Assembly: GCA_020630795.1 (NCBI GenBank)
Contig: JAHDIK010000025.1
Location: 3,251 to 35,766 of the forward strand
Reading direction: 5' to 3'
Length of the DNA stretch: 32,516 nucleotides
Source of the DNA: Colwellia sp.
Lineage (GTDB): Bacteria > Pseudomonadota > Gammaproteobacteria > Enterobacterales > Alteromonadaceae
Shown in pieces: positions 1 to 9,070 of this stretch; position 1 is the first letter of the stretch, and the number at the start of each line of letters is the position of its first letter. The notes beneath the pieces are model-generated. The model did not search any database and was not told where the DNA came from. It saw only the letters and a program-made list of their open reading frames with translations. Made by a program: the position numbers and the translations under genes.

Positions 1-3
1 AAG

Positions 4-78
4 TGGCAGGGGTAAGAGGATTTGAACCTCTGAATGACGGGATCAAAACCCGCTGCCTTACCGCTTGGCTATACCCCT
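4..78 (-). tRNA. tRNA-Gln (anticodon UUG)
   Basis: A complete cloverleaf is readable on the minus strand. The acceptor arms AGGGGTA and TACCCCT pair, followed by discriminator G and an encoded CCA. The anticodon loop TTTTGAT gives UUG, which reads CAA. The T-arm reads GAGGTTCAAATCCTC. It is the last tRNA of a Met-Leu-Gln series; the operon may continue beyond the left edge. Confidence 0.96.
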
Positions 79-117
79 GCAATGTAACTTACTTTGCAAC
101 TAAACGTTGCTTTGAAA

Positions 118-202
<85 letters not shown>

Positions 203-211
203 ATTTCAAAA

Positions 212-288
212 TGGTGGCTACACCGGGACTCGAACCTGGGACCCCATCATTATGAGTGATGTGCTCTAACCAACTGAGCTATGTAGCC
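212..288 (-). tRNA. tRNA-Met, elongator type (anticodon CAU)
   Basis: This is a 77-nt cloverleaf on the minus strand. Acceptor arms GGCTACA and TGTAGCC pair perfectly, followed by A and an encoded CCA. The anticodon loop CTCATAA gives CAU. Fully paired position 1-72 (G-C) and the D-arm argue for the elongator rather than the initiator; a CAU tRNA could also be a lysidine-modified Ile tRNA, which this resembles less. It is the first gene of the operon, matching E. coli metT-leuW-glnU order. Confidence 0.92.
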
Positions 289-319
289 TTACCAACCTGC
301 CCGTAAGCAAGTGGCGCGT

Positions 320-348
320 ATTATGCAAATCTGGATGACCTACGTCAA
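320..348 (-). promoter_or_regulatory. tRNA operon promoter with GC-rich discriminator
   Basis: On the minus strand, TTGACG (343-348) and CATAAT (320-325) are separated by exactly 17 bp. They lie just upstream of the tRNA-Met gene. The bases after the -10 box read ACGCGCC, a GC-rich discriminator of the kind linked to stringent (ppGpp) and growth-rate control of stable RNA genes. Confidence 0.85.
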
Positions 349-488
349 CCGTTTTTTACTAAAAAATTCGAGTTTTTGATTGATTGAACAAAGCGTGTGC
401 AATTTGTCGGATAACTGTTCAGAAAAAAGGAATATATCTTGGTATAAACGTAATATCGTTACTTTGAGGTTGTGATAGACGTTAAGTA

Positions 489-971
489 TTAGAATGTATC
501 TTTCATCATAGCAACGTGTGGAATGTTATCTTCTAAGTACATTTCTGAAATACATTCAAACCCAAGCTTTTGATAAAAGTGTTTAAGATGCTCTTGTGCC
601 GAAATCTTGATTGGAGCTAATGGATGAGATTCAATACAATGTTTAATCGTACGTTCCATCAACGTATAACCAAGTTTATGCGCTCTAAACTGAGGCGACG
701 TTACAACCCGGCCAATACTGATGAAGTCAGAATAAGTTGTTCCTTTAGGCAATATACGCGCATAGGCAACAATTTCTTGTTCGCCATTAGGTTTACGATG
801 ATATGCAAAGCAATGAATCGAACCTGGGTGTCGGTCGTGATCGTCAAGATCTGAATAAAAGCAGGTCTGTTCAACAACAAACACGTCTATTCTAAGCTTT
901 AATATATCATATAGCTCATTGGTAGAGAGTTTGTTAAACGTTTTTGAATGCCAAACAATATTATTCAACAT
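489..971 (-). CDS. elaA: ElaA-family GNAT N-acetyltransferase
   Basis: This 160-residue protein resembles E. coli ElaA over its whole length. Shared landmarks are the N-terminal segment RIDVFVVEQTCFYSDLDDHD (residues about 27-46), the GNAT core IGRVVTSPQFRAHKLGYTLM, and the C-terminal HFYQKLGF and NIPHVAMM segments. It should be a cytosolic acetyl-CoA-dependent acetyltransferase. The acceptor substrate of the ElaA family is not firmly known, so the reaction cannot be stated further. Its ATG lies 8 nt after the stop of the upstream 100-residue ORF and its own ribosome site is weak, so translational coupling in a two-gene unit is likely. The symbol rests on recognised similarity, not on a search. 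Confidence 0.85.
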   Translation of the reverse strand: MLNNIVWHSKTFNKLSTNELYDILKLRIDVFVVEQTCFYSDLDDHDRHPGSIHCFAYHRKPNGEQEIVAYARILPKGTTYSDFISIGRVVTSPQFRAHKLGYTLMERTIKHCIESHPLAPIKISAQEHLKHFYQKLGFECISEMYLEDNIPHVAMMKDTF

Positions 972-979
972 GTTAAAAA

Positions 980-1282
980 TTAGTTTAGTGGTGCAAGTTG
1001 TAGAAGCGAGCCTTGATAACTCTTTTTATCTAGAAACGCTAAAATTTCTTCTTTATATTGAATAGGATCGACGTCTGGAAACTCTTGACCCATAACGTTT
1101 GATAAATCTTCAGGGGCCAAATATAGAATGTAACCTAAAGGAAGGTACGTAGGGGAAAAGTCAAATTTGTATACAGTTGAGCGCACTTCACTTGGCGAAT
1201 AAAAGGCTTTTTCTCCAAACCTTTTTGTTAAGGTTTTCTGCATTTTATTACCGTATTTTTTTATGGCCCAGTACTTTAACAC
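980..1282 (-). CDS. Small conserved-looking protein of unknown function (100 aa)
   Basis: The function is not recognised. The start is GTG at 1280-1282, supported by an AAGGAG ribosome site 5 nt upstream (1288-1293 on the minus strand). The protein is basic at the N-terminus (WAIKKYGNKMQKTLTKRFG), then has an aromatic, hydrophobic middle (FDFSPTYLPLGYILYL) and an acidic C-terminal half. It has no signal peptide and no clear membrane segment. It resembles short uncharacterised proteins of Vibrio and Alteromonadales that share a KKRFGKK-then-YxxxxV pattern, but this is from memory only. It precedes elaA by 8 nt and is probably co-transcribed with it. An ATG at codon 14 is an alternative start without an obvious ribosome site. 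Confidence 0.7.
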   Translation of the reverse strand: MLKYWAIKKYGNKMQKTLTKRFGEKAFYSPSEVRSTVYKFDFSPTYLPLGYILYLAPEDLSNVMGQEFPDVDPIQYKEEILAFLDKKSYQGSLLQLAPLN

Positions 1283-1336
1283 CGCTACTCCTTAGCTATT
1301 CAACTAATTTAACTAGAATGACTTTTTAAGAGCGAT

Positions 1337-1365
1337 ATTATACAAATACATGACGATAAAATAAA
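1337..1365 (-). promoter_or_regulatory. Candidate promoter for the 1282-489 gene pair
   Basis: On the minus strand a perfect TATAAT (1337-1342) lies 17 bp from a weak TTTATT (1360-1365). It sits about 55 bp upstream of the GTG start at 1282 and downstream of the his terminator, where a promoter is needed. The weak -35 keeps the call tentative. Confidence 0.45.
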
Positions 1366-1410
1366 GCTGCTACATGGGACCTATAATGTTTTGTTAACAT
1401 TTTTTTAACA

Positions 1411-1433
1411 AAAAAGGCGCATTGCGCGCCTTT
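1411..1433 (-). terminator. Rho-independent terminator of the his operon
   Basis: The arms AAAGGCGC (1413-1420) and GCGCCTTT (1426-1433) pair over 8 bp with a 5-nt loop. In the minus-strand transcript the stem is followed by a U run. It begins 21 bp after the hisI stop codon. Confidence 0.88.
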
Positions 1434-1454
1434 AGTTATTGAAACTACTTAACA

Positions 1455-2075
1455 TTATTTATTATGTCTTTTTTGTAAAATATCCATCACTTCAGATAAG
1501 TTTATTTGTTTATCTTGCAACAAAACTAACGTGTGGTAGAAAAGATCAGCACATTCGCCTAACAAGTCTTCTTTAGTTTCTGCAACCGCAGCAAGAGCAA
1601 CTTCTACACCTTCTTCGCCAACTTTTTGAGCTATTTTAGTTGTTCCTTTAGAAAACAAATGAGCAGTATAGCTTTCATCTGGCGAGTCGCCTTTACGAGA
1701 GGCAATAACTTGCTCTAATTGGCTTAGAAAGTTTTGTTGGGTAAGCTTTTGTTCAGGAAAGCAAGACTCTGTACCTAGATGACATGTAGGTCCTACTGGG
1801 CGACACGCTATTAACAAACTATCTTGATCGCAATCTGTTAATACTTGAGATACGTTCAAGAAGTTACCCGATGTTTCTCCTTTCACCCATAATGCTTGTT
1901 TTGAACGACTGAAAAATGTTGCCTTGTTAGTCTCTAGTGTAGCTTCTAATGAGGCTTTATTCATATAGCCTTGCATAAGAACCGCACCCGTGTCTTGGTG
2001 TTGAATAATCGCAGGGATCAGGTTATCCATTTTTCCCCAAGCTAACTTATCGATATTTTGTTTTGTAATTAACAT
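1455..2075 (-). CDS. hisI: Phosphoribosyl-AMP cyclohydrolase / phosphoribosyl-ATP pyrophosphatase (HisIE)
   Basis: This bifunctional enzyme carries out steps 2 and 3 of histidine synthesis: it removes pyrophosphate from PR-ATP and then opens the adenine ring of PR-AMP. The N-terminal HisI domain (about 1-110) shows the metal-site region LTDCDQDSLL and the cysteine-rich RPVGPTCHLGTESC. The C-terminal HisE domain (about 115-206) has the MazG-like helices with VGEEGVEVALAA and ECADLFYHTLVLL. The length of 206 residues matches the E. coli fusion protein (about 203). It is the last gene of the operon, 12 nt after hisF, and is followed by the terminator at 1411-1433. Confidence 0.97.
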   Translation of the reverse strand: MLITKQNIDKLAWGKMDNLIPAIIQHQDTGAVLMQGYMNKASLEATLETNKATFFSRSKQALWVKGETSGNFLNVSQVLTDCDQDSLLIACRPVGPTCHLGTESCFPEQKLTQQNFLSQLEQVIASRKGDSPDESYTAHLFSKGTTKIAQKVGEEGVEVALAAVAETKEDLLGECADLFYHTLVLLQDKQINLSEVMDILQKRHNK

Positions 2076-2087
2076 ATTGGTTCTCTG

Positions 2088-2861
2088 TTATGGTCGTATA
2101 GCAATATTATGATTGATAAGATAAGCCTTTAATTCATCCATTGGTATAATGCCTTTATGGAATACACTTGCGGCTAGTGCTCCGTCTACATCTGCTTGTT
2201 CGTATACATCTTTAAAGTGTTCTATTGCTCCTGCACCACCTGAAGCTATGAGTGGAACATTACAAACGGCTCTAGCCTCTTTAAGCTGAGTAATGTCATA
2301 ACCTTGCCTAACTCCGTCTTGGTTCATGCAGTTCAGTACAATTTCACCTGCGCCACGAGTTTGTACTTCTTTGATCCAATCAAATGTTGTCCAGCTTGTT
2401 TGCTGCGTACGGCTTTCGTCACCAGTAAACTGATAAACTTCGTATTTTCCTGTGTCTTTGTTGTAAAAGCTATCTATGCCTACTACAACGCACTGTTGAC
2501 CAAAATGATCTGCTAAGCGTGTAATTAATGTAGGATCCAACAAAGCAGGAGAGTTAATGCTGATTTTGTCAGCACCCATCATTAATACTTGTTTTGCGTC
2601 GTCTTCCGTTTTAATGCCGCCTGCAACACAAAAAGGAATATCAATAACTTCAGCTATACGGCTTACCCAGCTTTTATTTACTACACGTCCGTCAGATGAC
2701 GCGGTAATATCATAAAATACAAGCTCGTCTGCGCCTGCCTCAGCGTATTTTTGTGCTAGCGGAACAATGTCACCAATAATTTCATGATTGCGAAATTGAA
2801 CACCTTTAACAACTTTTCCGTCTCTTACATCTAAGCAAGGAATTATTCGTTTGGCCAACAT
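2088..2861 (-). CDS. hisF: Imidazole glycerol phosphate synthase, cyclase subunit
   Basis: HisF forms a heterodimer with HisH. It uses ammonia channelled from HisH to turn PRFAR into imidazole glycerol phosphate and AICAR. The 257-residue (beta/alpha)8 barrel is intact. Catalytic aspartates are D11 (in [15 protein letters not shown]) and D130 (in VVVGIDSF), with phosphate-binding loops CVAGGIKT and IASGGAGA. Its start lies inside the end of hisA, with a 19-bp overlap, which suggests coupled translation. Confidence 0.97.
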   Translation of the reverse strand: MLAKRIIPCLDVRDGKVVKGVQFRNHEIIGDIVPLAQKYAEAGADELVFYDITASSDGRVVNKSWVSRIAEVIDIPFCVAGGIKTEDDAKQVLMMGADKISINSPALLDPTLITRLADHFGQQCVVVGIDSFYNKDTGKYEVYQFTGDESRTQQTSWTTFDWIKEVQTRGAGEIVLNCMNQDGVRQGYDITQLKEARAVCNVPLIASGGAGAIEHFKDVYEQADVDGALAASVFHKGIIPMDELKAYLINHNIAIRP

Positions 2862-3580
2862 GCAATAGCCTCCTCTAGCGTGAATTTACCTTCGAGAAGA
2901 GAGCGACCTAAAATTACGCCACTAACGCCAGTAGGAATAAGTGCTTTTATATCGTCTAATGATCCAATTCCGCCAGATGCTTGCCAATCTATTGCTGGGT
3001 ATTTAGCGCACAACTCTGTATATAGATCTACATTTGTACCGGTAAGCGTTCCATCTTTACTGATGTCAGTACATAACACGTGTTTTATACCTGCATCTTG
3101 ATATTGCGCGAGTAGGTCTTCAAGTGTTACACCACTGTCTTCAATCCAACCATGTGTAGGGAGCGTTTTGTTGCCTTGGGCATCAATCTTAATGTCTAAC
3201 GCTAATACAATTTTTTCGCTGCCGTATGTGCTGATCCATTCAGTAACAAGTTCGGGCTGTTTTATGGCTAGACTTCCAATAACAACACGGTTAGCGCCTA
3301 AGGCTAAAAGTTGTTTTACGTCATCTTCACATCTTACACCGCCGCCTACTTGAATGATCATCGTTGGATGATTAACAACAGTTTTTAACGTTTCTAGTTG
3401 ACGCTTTGTGCTGTCTTTAGCACCATCTAAGTCAACAAAATGCATAACCGTAGCACCAGCATTAGCGTAGGCTTGTTGGCGATCTTTTGGTGTGTATTCG
3501 TAATTGGTTTTTTGTTGGTAGTCCCCTTGGAAAAGGCGAACTACTTGGCCATCAATCAAATCAATAGCAGGGATCATCAT
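2843..3580 (-). CDS. hisA: ProFAR isomerase, HisA
   Basis: HisA catalyses the Amadori rearrangement of ProFAR to PRFAR, step 4 of the pathway. The 245-residue (beta/alpha)8 barrel shows the catalytic pair D7 ([11 protein letters not shown]) and D129 (IVLALDIKI), plus the phosphate-binding loops VGGGVR and ASGGIGS. The length is normal for the family. It overlaps hisF by 19 bp downstream and hisH by 4 bp upstream, typical of tight coupling in this operon. Confidence 0.97.
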   Translation of the reverse strand: MMIPAIDLIDGQVVRLFQGDYQQKTNYEYTPKDRQQAYANAGATVMHFVDLDGAKDSTKRQLETLKTVVNHPTMIIQVGGGVRCEDDVKQLLALGANRVVIGSLAIKQPELVTEWISTYGSEKIVLALDIKIDAQGNKTLPTHGWIEDSGVTLEDLLAQYQDAGIKHVLCTDISKDGTLTGTNVDLYTELCAKYPAIDWQASGGIGSLDDIKALIPTGVSGVILGRSLLEGKFTLEEAIACWPNE

Positions 3581-4197
3581 AATGACATCTCCAAAAAGTT
3601 TTTAATAATTTTACTGCCTAACGAACCCGAACGCTCTGGATGAAATTGGCAGCCCACAAAGTTGTCTTTAGCGATAGCAGCAGAAAAATCACTTCCGTAA
3701 TTGGCTGAAGCTATGGTGTACTTGCTTACAGGAGCCGCAAAACTGTGCACAAAGTAAAAGTAATCGTTTACGTTTATGCCATGTAAAACCGGGTGGTCGC
3801 TAACCGTTGTTAATGTATTCCAACCCATATGAGGTAATCGATTACCTTCAGCCTTTAATGGTTCTACTTGGGTAGGGATGAGGCCTAAACATTCAATTTT
3901 ATTTGAATCACCTTCTGTAGATGATTCAGTCATTAATTGCATGCCTAAACAAAAACCTAATACCGGCTGAGTAAGAGACTGAATTGTTTCTATTAAGCCT
4001 TTCTCTTTTATGTTTGCCATTGCATGTTTAGCGTTACCTACACCGGGTAAAATAACCTTTTCAGCTTGTTTTATTTTGCTGATGTCGTCAGTAATTAGCA
4101 CGTTATAACCTAAACGTTCTACAGCAAATTTTACGGATGAAAGGTTGGCGCAGCCAGTATCAACAATAACGTAGTTTGTTTGTGTATTATTGTTCAC
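3577..4197 (-). CDS. hisH: Imidazole glycerol phosphate synthase, glutaminase subunit
   Basis: This class I glutamine amidotransferase supplies ammonia to HisF. The triad is visible: nucleophile C83 in LGFCLGMQLM, then H186 and E188 in QFHPERSG. The oxyanion loop PGVGNAKHAM is also present. The 206-residue length is typical. The gene shares one base with hisB (the A of its ATG region against the hisB stop) and overlaps hisA by 4 bp, so the HisH and HisF subunits are made from neighbouring cistrons separated only by hisA. Confidence 0.97.
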   Translation of the reverse strand: MNNNTQTNYVIVDTGCANLSSVKFAVERLGYNVLITDDISKIKQAEKVILPGVGNAKHAMANIKEKGLIETIQSLTQPVLGFCLGMQLMTESSTEGDSNKIECLGLIPTQVEPLKAEGNRLPHMGWNTLTTVSDHPVLHGINVNDYFYFVHSFAAPVSKYTIASANYGSDFSAAIAKDNFVGCQFHPERSGSLGSKIIKNFLEMSL

Positions 4198-5267
4198 TAC
4201 AAAGTACCTTTTGAGCTAGGAAGTACATCACCACTTACTGTTATCGCTTGACGTAATGCTCTGCCAAACACTTTGAATAAGCTTTCTACTTGGTGGTGAC
4301 AATTACCATCGCTAGTAGATAAATGAAGAGTTACGGCCATCGCTTGAGATAAAGAGTGGAAAAAGTGATGAACCATTTGCGTAGACATGCCACCCACCAT
4401 TTCTGTAGAAAAGTTTGCATCAAACTCTAACCAAGGGCGTCCAGAAATATCTAGGCTACATTCTGCGCGGCATTCATCCATAGGCAGTACAAAACCAAAG
4501 CGGCCTATACCTCTTTTATCGCCTAGTGCTTCTTTTAATGCGTGCCCTAATGCTAGCCCTGTGTCTTCAACACTATGATGATCGTCAATGTGATAATCGC
4601 CATCAACCTTAACGGTCATTGAAAAGCCAGCATGAGTCGAAATTTGATCTAACATGTGATCAAAAAAGCCAAGGCCGGTATTAATACTTGAGGCGCCAAC
4701 TTTATCTAGGTTTATTTCAATATTTATATCAGTTTCTTTCGTTGTGCGAGTTACTGACGATTTACGAGCCGTAACAAGTAGTTGTTCAGCAATGTGATCC
4801 CAGTTTAACGACTCTCTATTGTACTGAATGCCTTTGATTCCCATGTTGTTAGCAAGCTGAATATCAGTAATTCTATCGCCTATAACATAGGAATTTGCAA
4901 AATTAACTTTACCTTGTTGTAAGTAATCACTAACTAAACCAAGTTTTGGTTTTCTGCAATTACAATTGTCTTCATCGAAGTGAGGGCAAAGAAGTACATC
5001 GTCAAAAATGACTCCTTGAGAGGTAAAAATATCCATCATTTTGTTATGTGGTAAATCGAAATCAGCTTGTGGGTAGCTGTCTGTACCTAAACCGTCTTGA
5101 TTCGATACCATCACCAAACGGTATCCTTTCTTTTGTAATGAAAGTAAAACAGGAATAACGTTAGGTTCAAAAACAAGTTTCTCTAATGTATCTACCTGTT
5201 TGTCACTAATAGGTTCTTCTATTAGTGTGCCGTCACGATCAATAAATAAAATATTTTGTTGTGCCAT
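4197..5267 (-). CDS. hisB: Bifunctional histidinol-phosphatase / imidazoleglycerol-phosphate dehydratase
   Basis: This protein carries out two steps: dehydration of IGP and later dephosphorylation of histidinol phosphate. The N-terminal HAD phosphatase domain (about 1-165) has D10 and D12 in [12 protein letters not shown] and a zinc-binding set C95, H97, C103 and C105. The C-terminal IGPD domain (about 168-356) has the metal-binding motif DDHHSVED at 229-236 and later HHFFHS and NCHHQVES. The fused form of 356 residues is the gammaproteobacterial arrangement. The gene follows hisC after 17 nt. Confidence 0.97.
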   Translation of the reverse strand: MAQQNILFIDRDGTLIEEPISDKQVDTLEKLVFEPNVIPVLLSLQKKGYRLVMVSNQDGLGTDSYPQADFDLPHNKMMDIFTSQGVIFDDVLLCPHFDEDNCNCRKPKLGLVSDYLQQGKVNFANSYVIGDRITDIQLANNMGIKGIQYNRESLNWDHIAEQLLVTARKSSVTRTTKETDINIEINLDKVGASSINTGLGFFDHMLDQISTHAGFSMTVKVDGDYHIDDHHSVEDTGLALGHALKEALGDKRGIGRFGFVLPMDECRAECSLDISGRPWLEFDANFSTEMVGGMSTQMVHHFFHSLSQAMAVTLHLSTSDGNCHHQVESLFKVFGRALRQAITVSGDVLPSSKGTL

Positions 5268-5284
5268 GTTAATTCTCTATAGTC

Positions 5285-6403
5285 TTATTCTGATAATGTG
5301 TTTGACGTAGAAAACGCGTTTTCTATGACATCTTTCAAGGTTGATAATTCTTCTTCGCTACCAATACTAATGCGTAAACAATTCGCTAATTGAGGTTGTT
5401 TTGATTGGTCTCGTATTAAAATATTTTTTTCTAGTAGCGAATTAAAAATAAAGTCTTTATAAGGTGTTCTAAATAAAACAAAGTTAGCGTGTGTTGGAAA
5501 AACTTGTTCACACCATGTTTGTTGGCTAAGCCAACTCGATAGTTTTTCACCTAAAGTATTTGTAACAGAGACCCTTGAGGTCATCACCGGTAGATGTTGC
5601 TCGCCTAAAGCTTTGCTTGCTAACTCCGCAACGGGTGCTGAAATAGGGTAAGGCGCAATAACTTTACTTAACATTTGTATAACTTCTCTATTGGCCAATG
5701 TAAAACCACAACGAAGGCCTGCTAACGCAAAAGCTTTTGATAGTGTGCGTAGTACAATTAAATTGTCAAAATCAGATATCCAAGACGCGACTGTTTTGTC
5801 AGAACAAAATTCAATGTACGCTTCATCTACTACAACCATTGCAGTGTCTTTGAATAACGCTAAAGCTTCTTTAATTTGTGCTTGTGGAAGAAGGTTACCT
5901 GTAGGGTTACCAGGAGAGCACAAAAATACAACGTTAACATTCCCAACTTGTGATTTTAGCCCTTCCAAATCGAGTTCATTAATGCCAGTTTCACTCTGTA
6001 ATGGTACTTTTACTATACCGGCACCGTGATTTTCTGCACTTATAGCGTACATCCCATACGTTGGAGGACAAATAAGAATGTTGTCTTCATATGCTTTACA
6101 AAATGTACGAATAATCAGTTCAATCCCTTCGTCAGCACCACGAGTTGCTAAAATGTTTTCAGCGGGTTGTTGGCTATAAGTGCTGTAGGCATTGATTAAT
6201 GAGTCAGGCTGAAAATCAGGGTAACGATTTACACAATCAGCACTAAGACTATAACTACCAAGGCCAGAAGCTTCGTTGGCGTTTAGCCAAATTTTATTGT
6301 TAAATTCCCCGTTGCCTGCATGTAATCGTCTCGCTGATTCGTAAGGAATCATGTCAACTAACTCTTCTCTAGCGAGCTTATTTACAATAGTTGAATTACT
6401 CAT
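5285..6403 (-). CDS. hisC: Histidinol-phosphate aminotransferase
   Basis: This PLP-dependent class I/II aminotransferase converts imidazole acetol phosphate and glutamate to histidinol phosphate. The PLP-binding lysine is K223 in LRTLSKAFALAGLRCGF. Supporting motifs are the NPTG turn (CSPGNPTGN), VVDEAYIEF and the C-terminal RISIGSEEE, which carries the substrate-binding arginine. The length of 372 residues is slightly above the E. coli enzyme (356) and shows no truncation. The start is 4 nt after the hisD stop, indicating coupling. Confidence 0.96.
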   Translation of the reverse strand: MSNSTIVNKLAREELVDMIPYESARRLHAGNGEFNNKIWLNANEASGLGSYSLSADCVNRYPDFQPDSLINAYSTYSQQPAENILATRGADEGIELIIRTFCKAYEDNILICPPTYGMYAISAENHGAGIVKVPLQSETGINELDLEGLKSQVGNVNVVFLCSPGNPTGNLLPQAQIKEALALFKDTAMVVVDEAYIEFCSDKTVASWISDFDNLIVLRTLSKAFALAGLRCGFTLANREVIQMLSKVIAPYPISAPVAELASKALGEQHLPVMTSRVSVTNTLGEKLSSWLSQQTWCEQVFPTHANFVLFRTPYKDFIFNSLLEKNILIRDQSKQPQLANCLRISIGSEEELSTLKDVIENAFSTSNTLSE

Positions 6404-6407
6404 GTTG

Positions 6408-7709
6408 TTATGAATCCTCTAACCTAATGGTGACAGCACGCTGGTGTCCGTCTAAGCCTTCTGCATCAGTTAGTTCAATGATGCATTCAGCTAGGTTTGA
6501 TAAACCATCCTTTGTTATTTCTTGTACTGTAAAGCGTCGAGAAAAATCAGCTAACGACAAACTACTAATAACTTTTGAATATCCATATGTCGGTAAAACG
6601 TGGTTTGTACCACTTGCATAGTCACCTGCCGATTCGGGTGTATATGCACCTACAAATATTGAACCTGCATTGCGTAACGTGGGCAATAGAGCGCGAGGTT
6701 CATTGGTTTGAACAATGAGATGTTCAGGGCCGTAAATATTAGACACTTCAACGGATTCTTCTGTTGATTGCGTTAGTATTAATCGACTTTGTTCAAGTGC
6801 GGCTGTAGCAATTTCAGTTCTTGTTAACGTAGCAACTTGTTTTTGAAGCTCTTTGTCTACTGCGATAAGCAGAGATTCACTGTCTGAAACTAATATTACT
6901 TGGCTATCAGGGCCATGTTCTGCTTGTGAAAGCAAATCTGCTGCAACAAATGCTGGGTTACTTTGTTCGTCGCCTATTACAAGTACTTCTGACGGGCCAG
7001 CTGGCATGTCAATTGAAAAGCCAGGAACAAGCTGTGATAGTTGTTTCTTAGCTTCGGTAACAAAACGGTTACCCGGTCCAAAAACTTTATTTACTGGCTT
7101 AATGGTTTCAGTACCAAATGCCAGTGCAGCACATGCTTGTGCGCCACCGACTGTGTATATTTCTGTAATACCACATAAGCTAGCAGCAACTAATATTTCA
7201 TTCGCTAGTTTACCGTTTTTGTCTGGTGGGCAAACTAAAACTGCGCGATTACAACCGGCTATTTGGGCAGGTACGCCTAACATTAAAACGGTAGAAGGTA
7301 ATGGCGCACTGCCTGCTGGAATATATAAACCAACACTTTCTATTGCTTCAGACTTTAATATACATGTAACACCAGGCGTTGTTTCTACTTCCACATCTTG
7401 GTGAACTTGAGCTTCGTGAAAGCGTTTGATCTGTCCGTAAGCTGTTTCAATTGCTTTTATTCTTTTGCTCGTTAACGCTTCTTTAGCCGCATACACTTGT
7501 TCTTGCGATATGCTAAGTGTTGATAACGCAATACCATCAAATTTCTCGGTGAGCGAATAGAGCGCTTTGTCACCTTCTGTTTTTACAAGATCTAGAATGT
7601 TTGATACTTGTGCTGAAAGCGTTTCATTGTCTGCAATTGCTGGTCGAGCAAGTGTGTTTAGTTTTGCTTTTTCGTCTAACGACGACCAATTTACAATAGG
7701 GTATTTCAT
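6408..7709 (-). CDS. hisD: Histidinol dehydrogenase
   Basis: HisD performs the last two oxidations, L-histidinol to L-histidine, with two NAD+. Zinc and catalytic residues are in their expected places: Q262 and H265 (SQAEHGPDSQ), E329 and H330 (YGPEHLIV), D363, H370 (GTNHVLPT) and a C-terminal His in LDGHQRAV. The nucleotide-binding region contains VGGAQACAALAFGT and FGPGNRFV. At 433 residues it is full length. It begins 3 nt after hisG. Confidence 0.97.
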   Translation of the reverse strand: MKYPIVNWSSLDEKAKLNTLARPAIADNETLSAQVSNILDLVKTEGDKALYSLTEKFDGIALSTLSISQEQVYAAKEALTSKRIKAIETAYGQIKRFHEAQVHQDVEVETTPGVTCILKSEAIESVGLYIPAGSAPLPSTVLMLGVPAQIAGCNRAVLVCPPDKNGKLANEILVAASLCGITEIYTVGGAQACAALAFGTETIKPVNKVFGPGNRFVTEAKKQLSQLVPGFSIDMPAGPSEVLVIGDEQSNPAFVAADLLSQAEHGPDSQVILVSDSESLLIAVDKELQKQVATLTRTEIATAALEQSRLILTQSTEESVEVSNIYGPEHLIVQTNEPRALLPTLRNAGSIFVGAYTPESAGDYASGTNHVLPTYGYSKVISSLSLADFSRRFTVQEITKDGLSNLAECIIELTDAEGLDGHQRAVTIRLEDS

Positions 7710-7712
7710 TTT

Positions 7713-8612
7713 CTAGCCCATCATTTTTTCAATTGGCATAACTAAAATTGAGTTACACCCTAACGCATTTAATTCTTCCATTGTTTCCCAGAAAAAAGTT
7801 TCTGTAGCTACAACGTGAACAGCCATAAGGTCGTCGCGCTCAGCAAGTGGTAAAATAGTTGGTGTTTCTTTTCCTGGCATAAGTGCTATTACTTCACTTA
7901 ATTTATTTTTTGGTGCGTGCAACATGATGTATTTACTTTCTTTCGCTTTCATAACACCGTTAATGCGAGGTAGTAACGTATCAAGAATCTCTTGCTTTTT
8001 ATCACCTAAAGGTTCTGAACGTTGAATCAGGGATGCTTTTGAACGGAATACTTCGGCAACTTCTTTGAGGCCGTTTGCTTCAAGTGTTGCACCGGTTGAT
8101 ACCAAATCACAAATACCGTCCGCTAAGCCAACTCTTGGCGCTACTTCAACAGAACCTTTCAGTAAACAAAACTCAACATTTATACCGTTTTCTTTGGCAA
8201 ATCGGCTTAATAATTGTGGATAAGTTGTTGCAAAACGTAAGCCGTCTAAACACTGTAATCCTGTGTATTCAAACTCTTCTGGCATAGCGATTGAAAAACG
8301 ACAACCACCGAAATTTAAAGGAGTAGTTTTTATATAGTCATTTTTGCTGCCAATAAGTGCGCGAGAAAGTTCTTCTTCTTCAAGCGTGTTATCGCCAACT
8401 ACGCCTAAGTCGCAAACGCCGTCCATAACTAAGCCTGGAATATCGCTACTACGCACACGCATAATATCAATAGGCATGTTAGCAACATGAGCGAGTAATC
8501 TTCTGTCAGATACGTTGAGCTTTAAACCACAACGTTTCAATAAAGATTGCGTATCGTCGCTAAGACGACCTGATTTTTGCATTGCAATGCGTAAACGAGT
8601 TTCAGTTGTCAT
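7713..8612 (-). CDS. hisG: ATP phosphoribosyltransferase, long form
   Basis: HisG condenses ATP with PRPP in the first committed step and is the usual target of histidine feedback inhibition. The 299-residue protein is the long (HisG-L) form. It has a two-lobed catalytic core with [13 protein letters not shown] at the start and the PRPP loop [17 protein letters not shown] near residue 165-185. A C-terminal regulatory ACT-like domain lies at about 225-299 ([31 protein letters not shown]). It is first in the operon, downstream of the attenuator, so its transcription is the step controlled by leader translation. Confidence 0.97.
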   Translation of the reverse strand: MTTETRLRIAMQKSGRLSDDTQSLLKRCGLKLNVSDRRLLAHVANMPIDIMRVRSSDIPGLVMDGVCDLGVVGDNTLEEEELSRALIGSKNDYIKTTPLNFGGCRFSIAMPEEFEYTGLQCLDGLRFATTYPQLLSRFAKENGINVEFCLLKGSVEVAPRVGLADGICDLVSTGATLEANGLKEVAEVFRSKASLIQRSEPLGDKKQEILDTLLPRINGVMKAKESKYIMLHAPKNKLSEVIALMPGKETPTILPLAERDDLMAVHVVATETFFWETMEELNALGCNSILVMPIEKMMG

Positions 8613-8675
8613 GCTTAATGTCCTATTAATTTTGAATTCTGTGTTTAATCTAAATTTTTGTTACGAGTAAAACGT

Positions 8676-8712
8676 AAAAACCCCCGAGAGATGGACTCTT
8701 TCGGGGGTTTTT
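8676..8712 (-). terminator. his attenuator terminator
   Basis: In the minus-strand transcript a CCCCCGA-based stem (8701-8707 with 8681-8687), extended by a bulged inner helix, closes over the loop. The stem is followed by five U residues (8676-8680). It lies between the leader peptide and hisG, about 64 nt before the hisG start, so it ends transcription before the operon unless the antiterminator forms. Confidence 0.92.
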
Positions 8713-8749
8713 GAAAATTCTTTATTTCGTCTACCACTGAAAGGTCCAT
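8691..8749 (-). promoter_or_regulatory. his attenuator antiterminator
   Basis: In the minus-strand RNA, AUGGACCUUUC (8749-8739) can pair with GAAAGAGUCCAU (8702-8691). This gives 11 bp with one bulged A. The pairing uses the 5' arm and loop of the terminator, so the two structures exclude each other. A competing upstream pairing, AGGUUUAU (8770-8763) with AUGGACCU (8749-8742), would release the terminator. This is the three-state layout of classical amino-acid attenuators; the second pairing is less certain because it contains two G-U pairs. Confidence 0.8.
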
Positions 8750-8776
8750 AGCCCCTCAGCGAATAAACCTGAGCAG

Positions 8777-8821
8777 CTAATCGGTATGGTGATGATGATG
8801 TAGGTTCAGGTTTAAAATCAT
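8777..8821 (-). CDS. hisL: his operon leader peptide
   Basis: A 14-residue ORF reads MILNLNLHHHHHTD, then TAG, on the minus strand. It contains five consecutive histidine codons (CAT CAT CAT CAC CAT). It begins about 90 nt after the predicted transcription start, with a weak GAG ribosome site 6 nt before the ATG. Its position just upstream of mutually exclusive hairpins and hisG is diagnostic of a histidine attenuator, comparable with E. coli HisL (MTRVQFKHHHHHHHPD). Ribosome stalling at the His run when charged tRNA-His is scarce should favour the antiterminator. Confidence 0.94.
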   Translation of the reverse strand: MILNLNLHHHHHTD

Positions 8822-8919
8822 TTTTTACTCGTTGCGTATATTTTAATAACTTCTGATTGATAAGTATTGAATATTCATTCATTACAGAAGTATTTTTATT
8901 TTCTTATTAATTGCTCGCT

Positions 8920-8948
8920 ACATTACTGTTTATTTTAAAAGAGAGCAA
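8920..8948 (-). promoter_or_regulatory. his operon promoter
   Basis: On the minus strand TTGCTC (8943-8948) and TAATGT (8920-8925) are separated by 17 bp, with a G/C-containing discriminator (AGCGAGC) after the -10. The start site would be near 8913, about 90 nt before the leader ATG. GAGCAA reappears just past the -10, forming an inverted pair with the -35 sequence. Confidence 0.7.
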
Positions 8949-9070
8949 GCAATATCTCGTTAAACTGATATGAATTATTGATCTATCATATTAAAGAAGT
9001 GTTCTAATAAGCCGATATAGTTATTAGGTGCTATGGTGTTTCGCAATGATGTTTTGAAAGAGGAGGTGTT

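Noticed and set aside
6853..7404. 183-codon open frame antisense to hisD
   Set aside because: It is fully inside a conserved gene, has low-complexity Ser/Ala/Pro composition and no ribosome site; it is a shadow frame.
8661..8882. 73-codon open frame on the minus strand upstream of hisG
   Set aside because: It overlaps the his leader peptide in another frame and includes the attenuator terminator; the five-His frame explains the region better.
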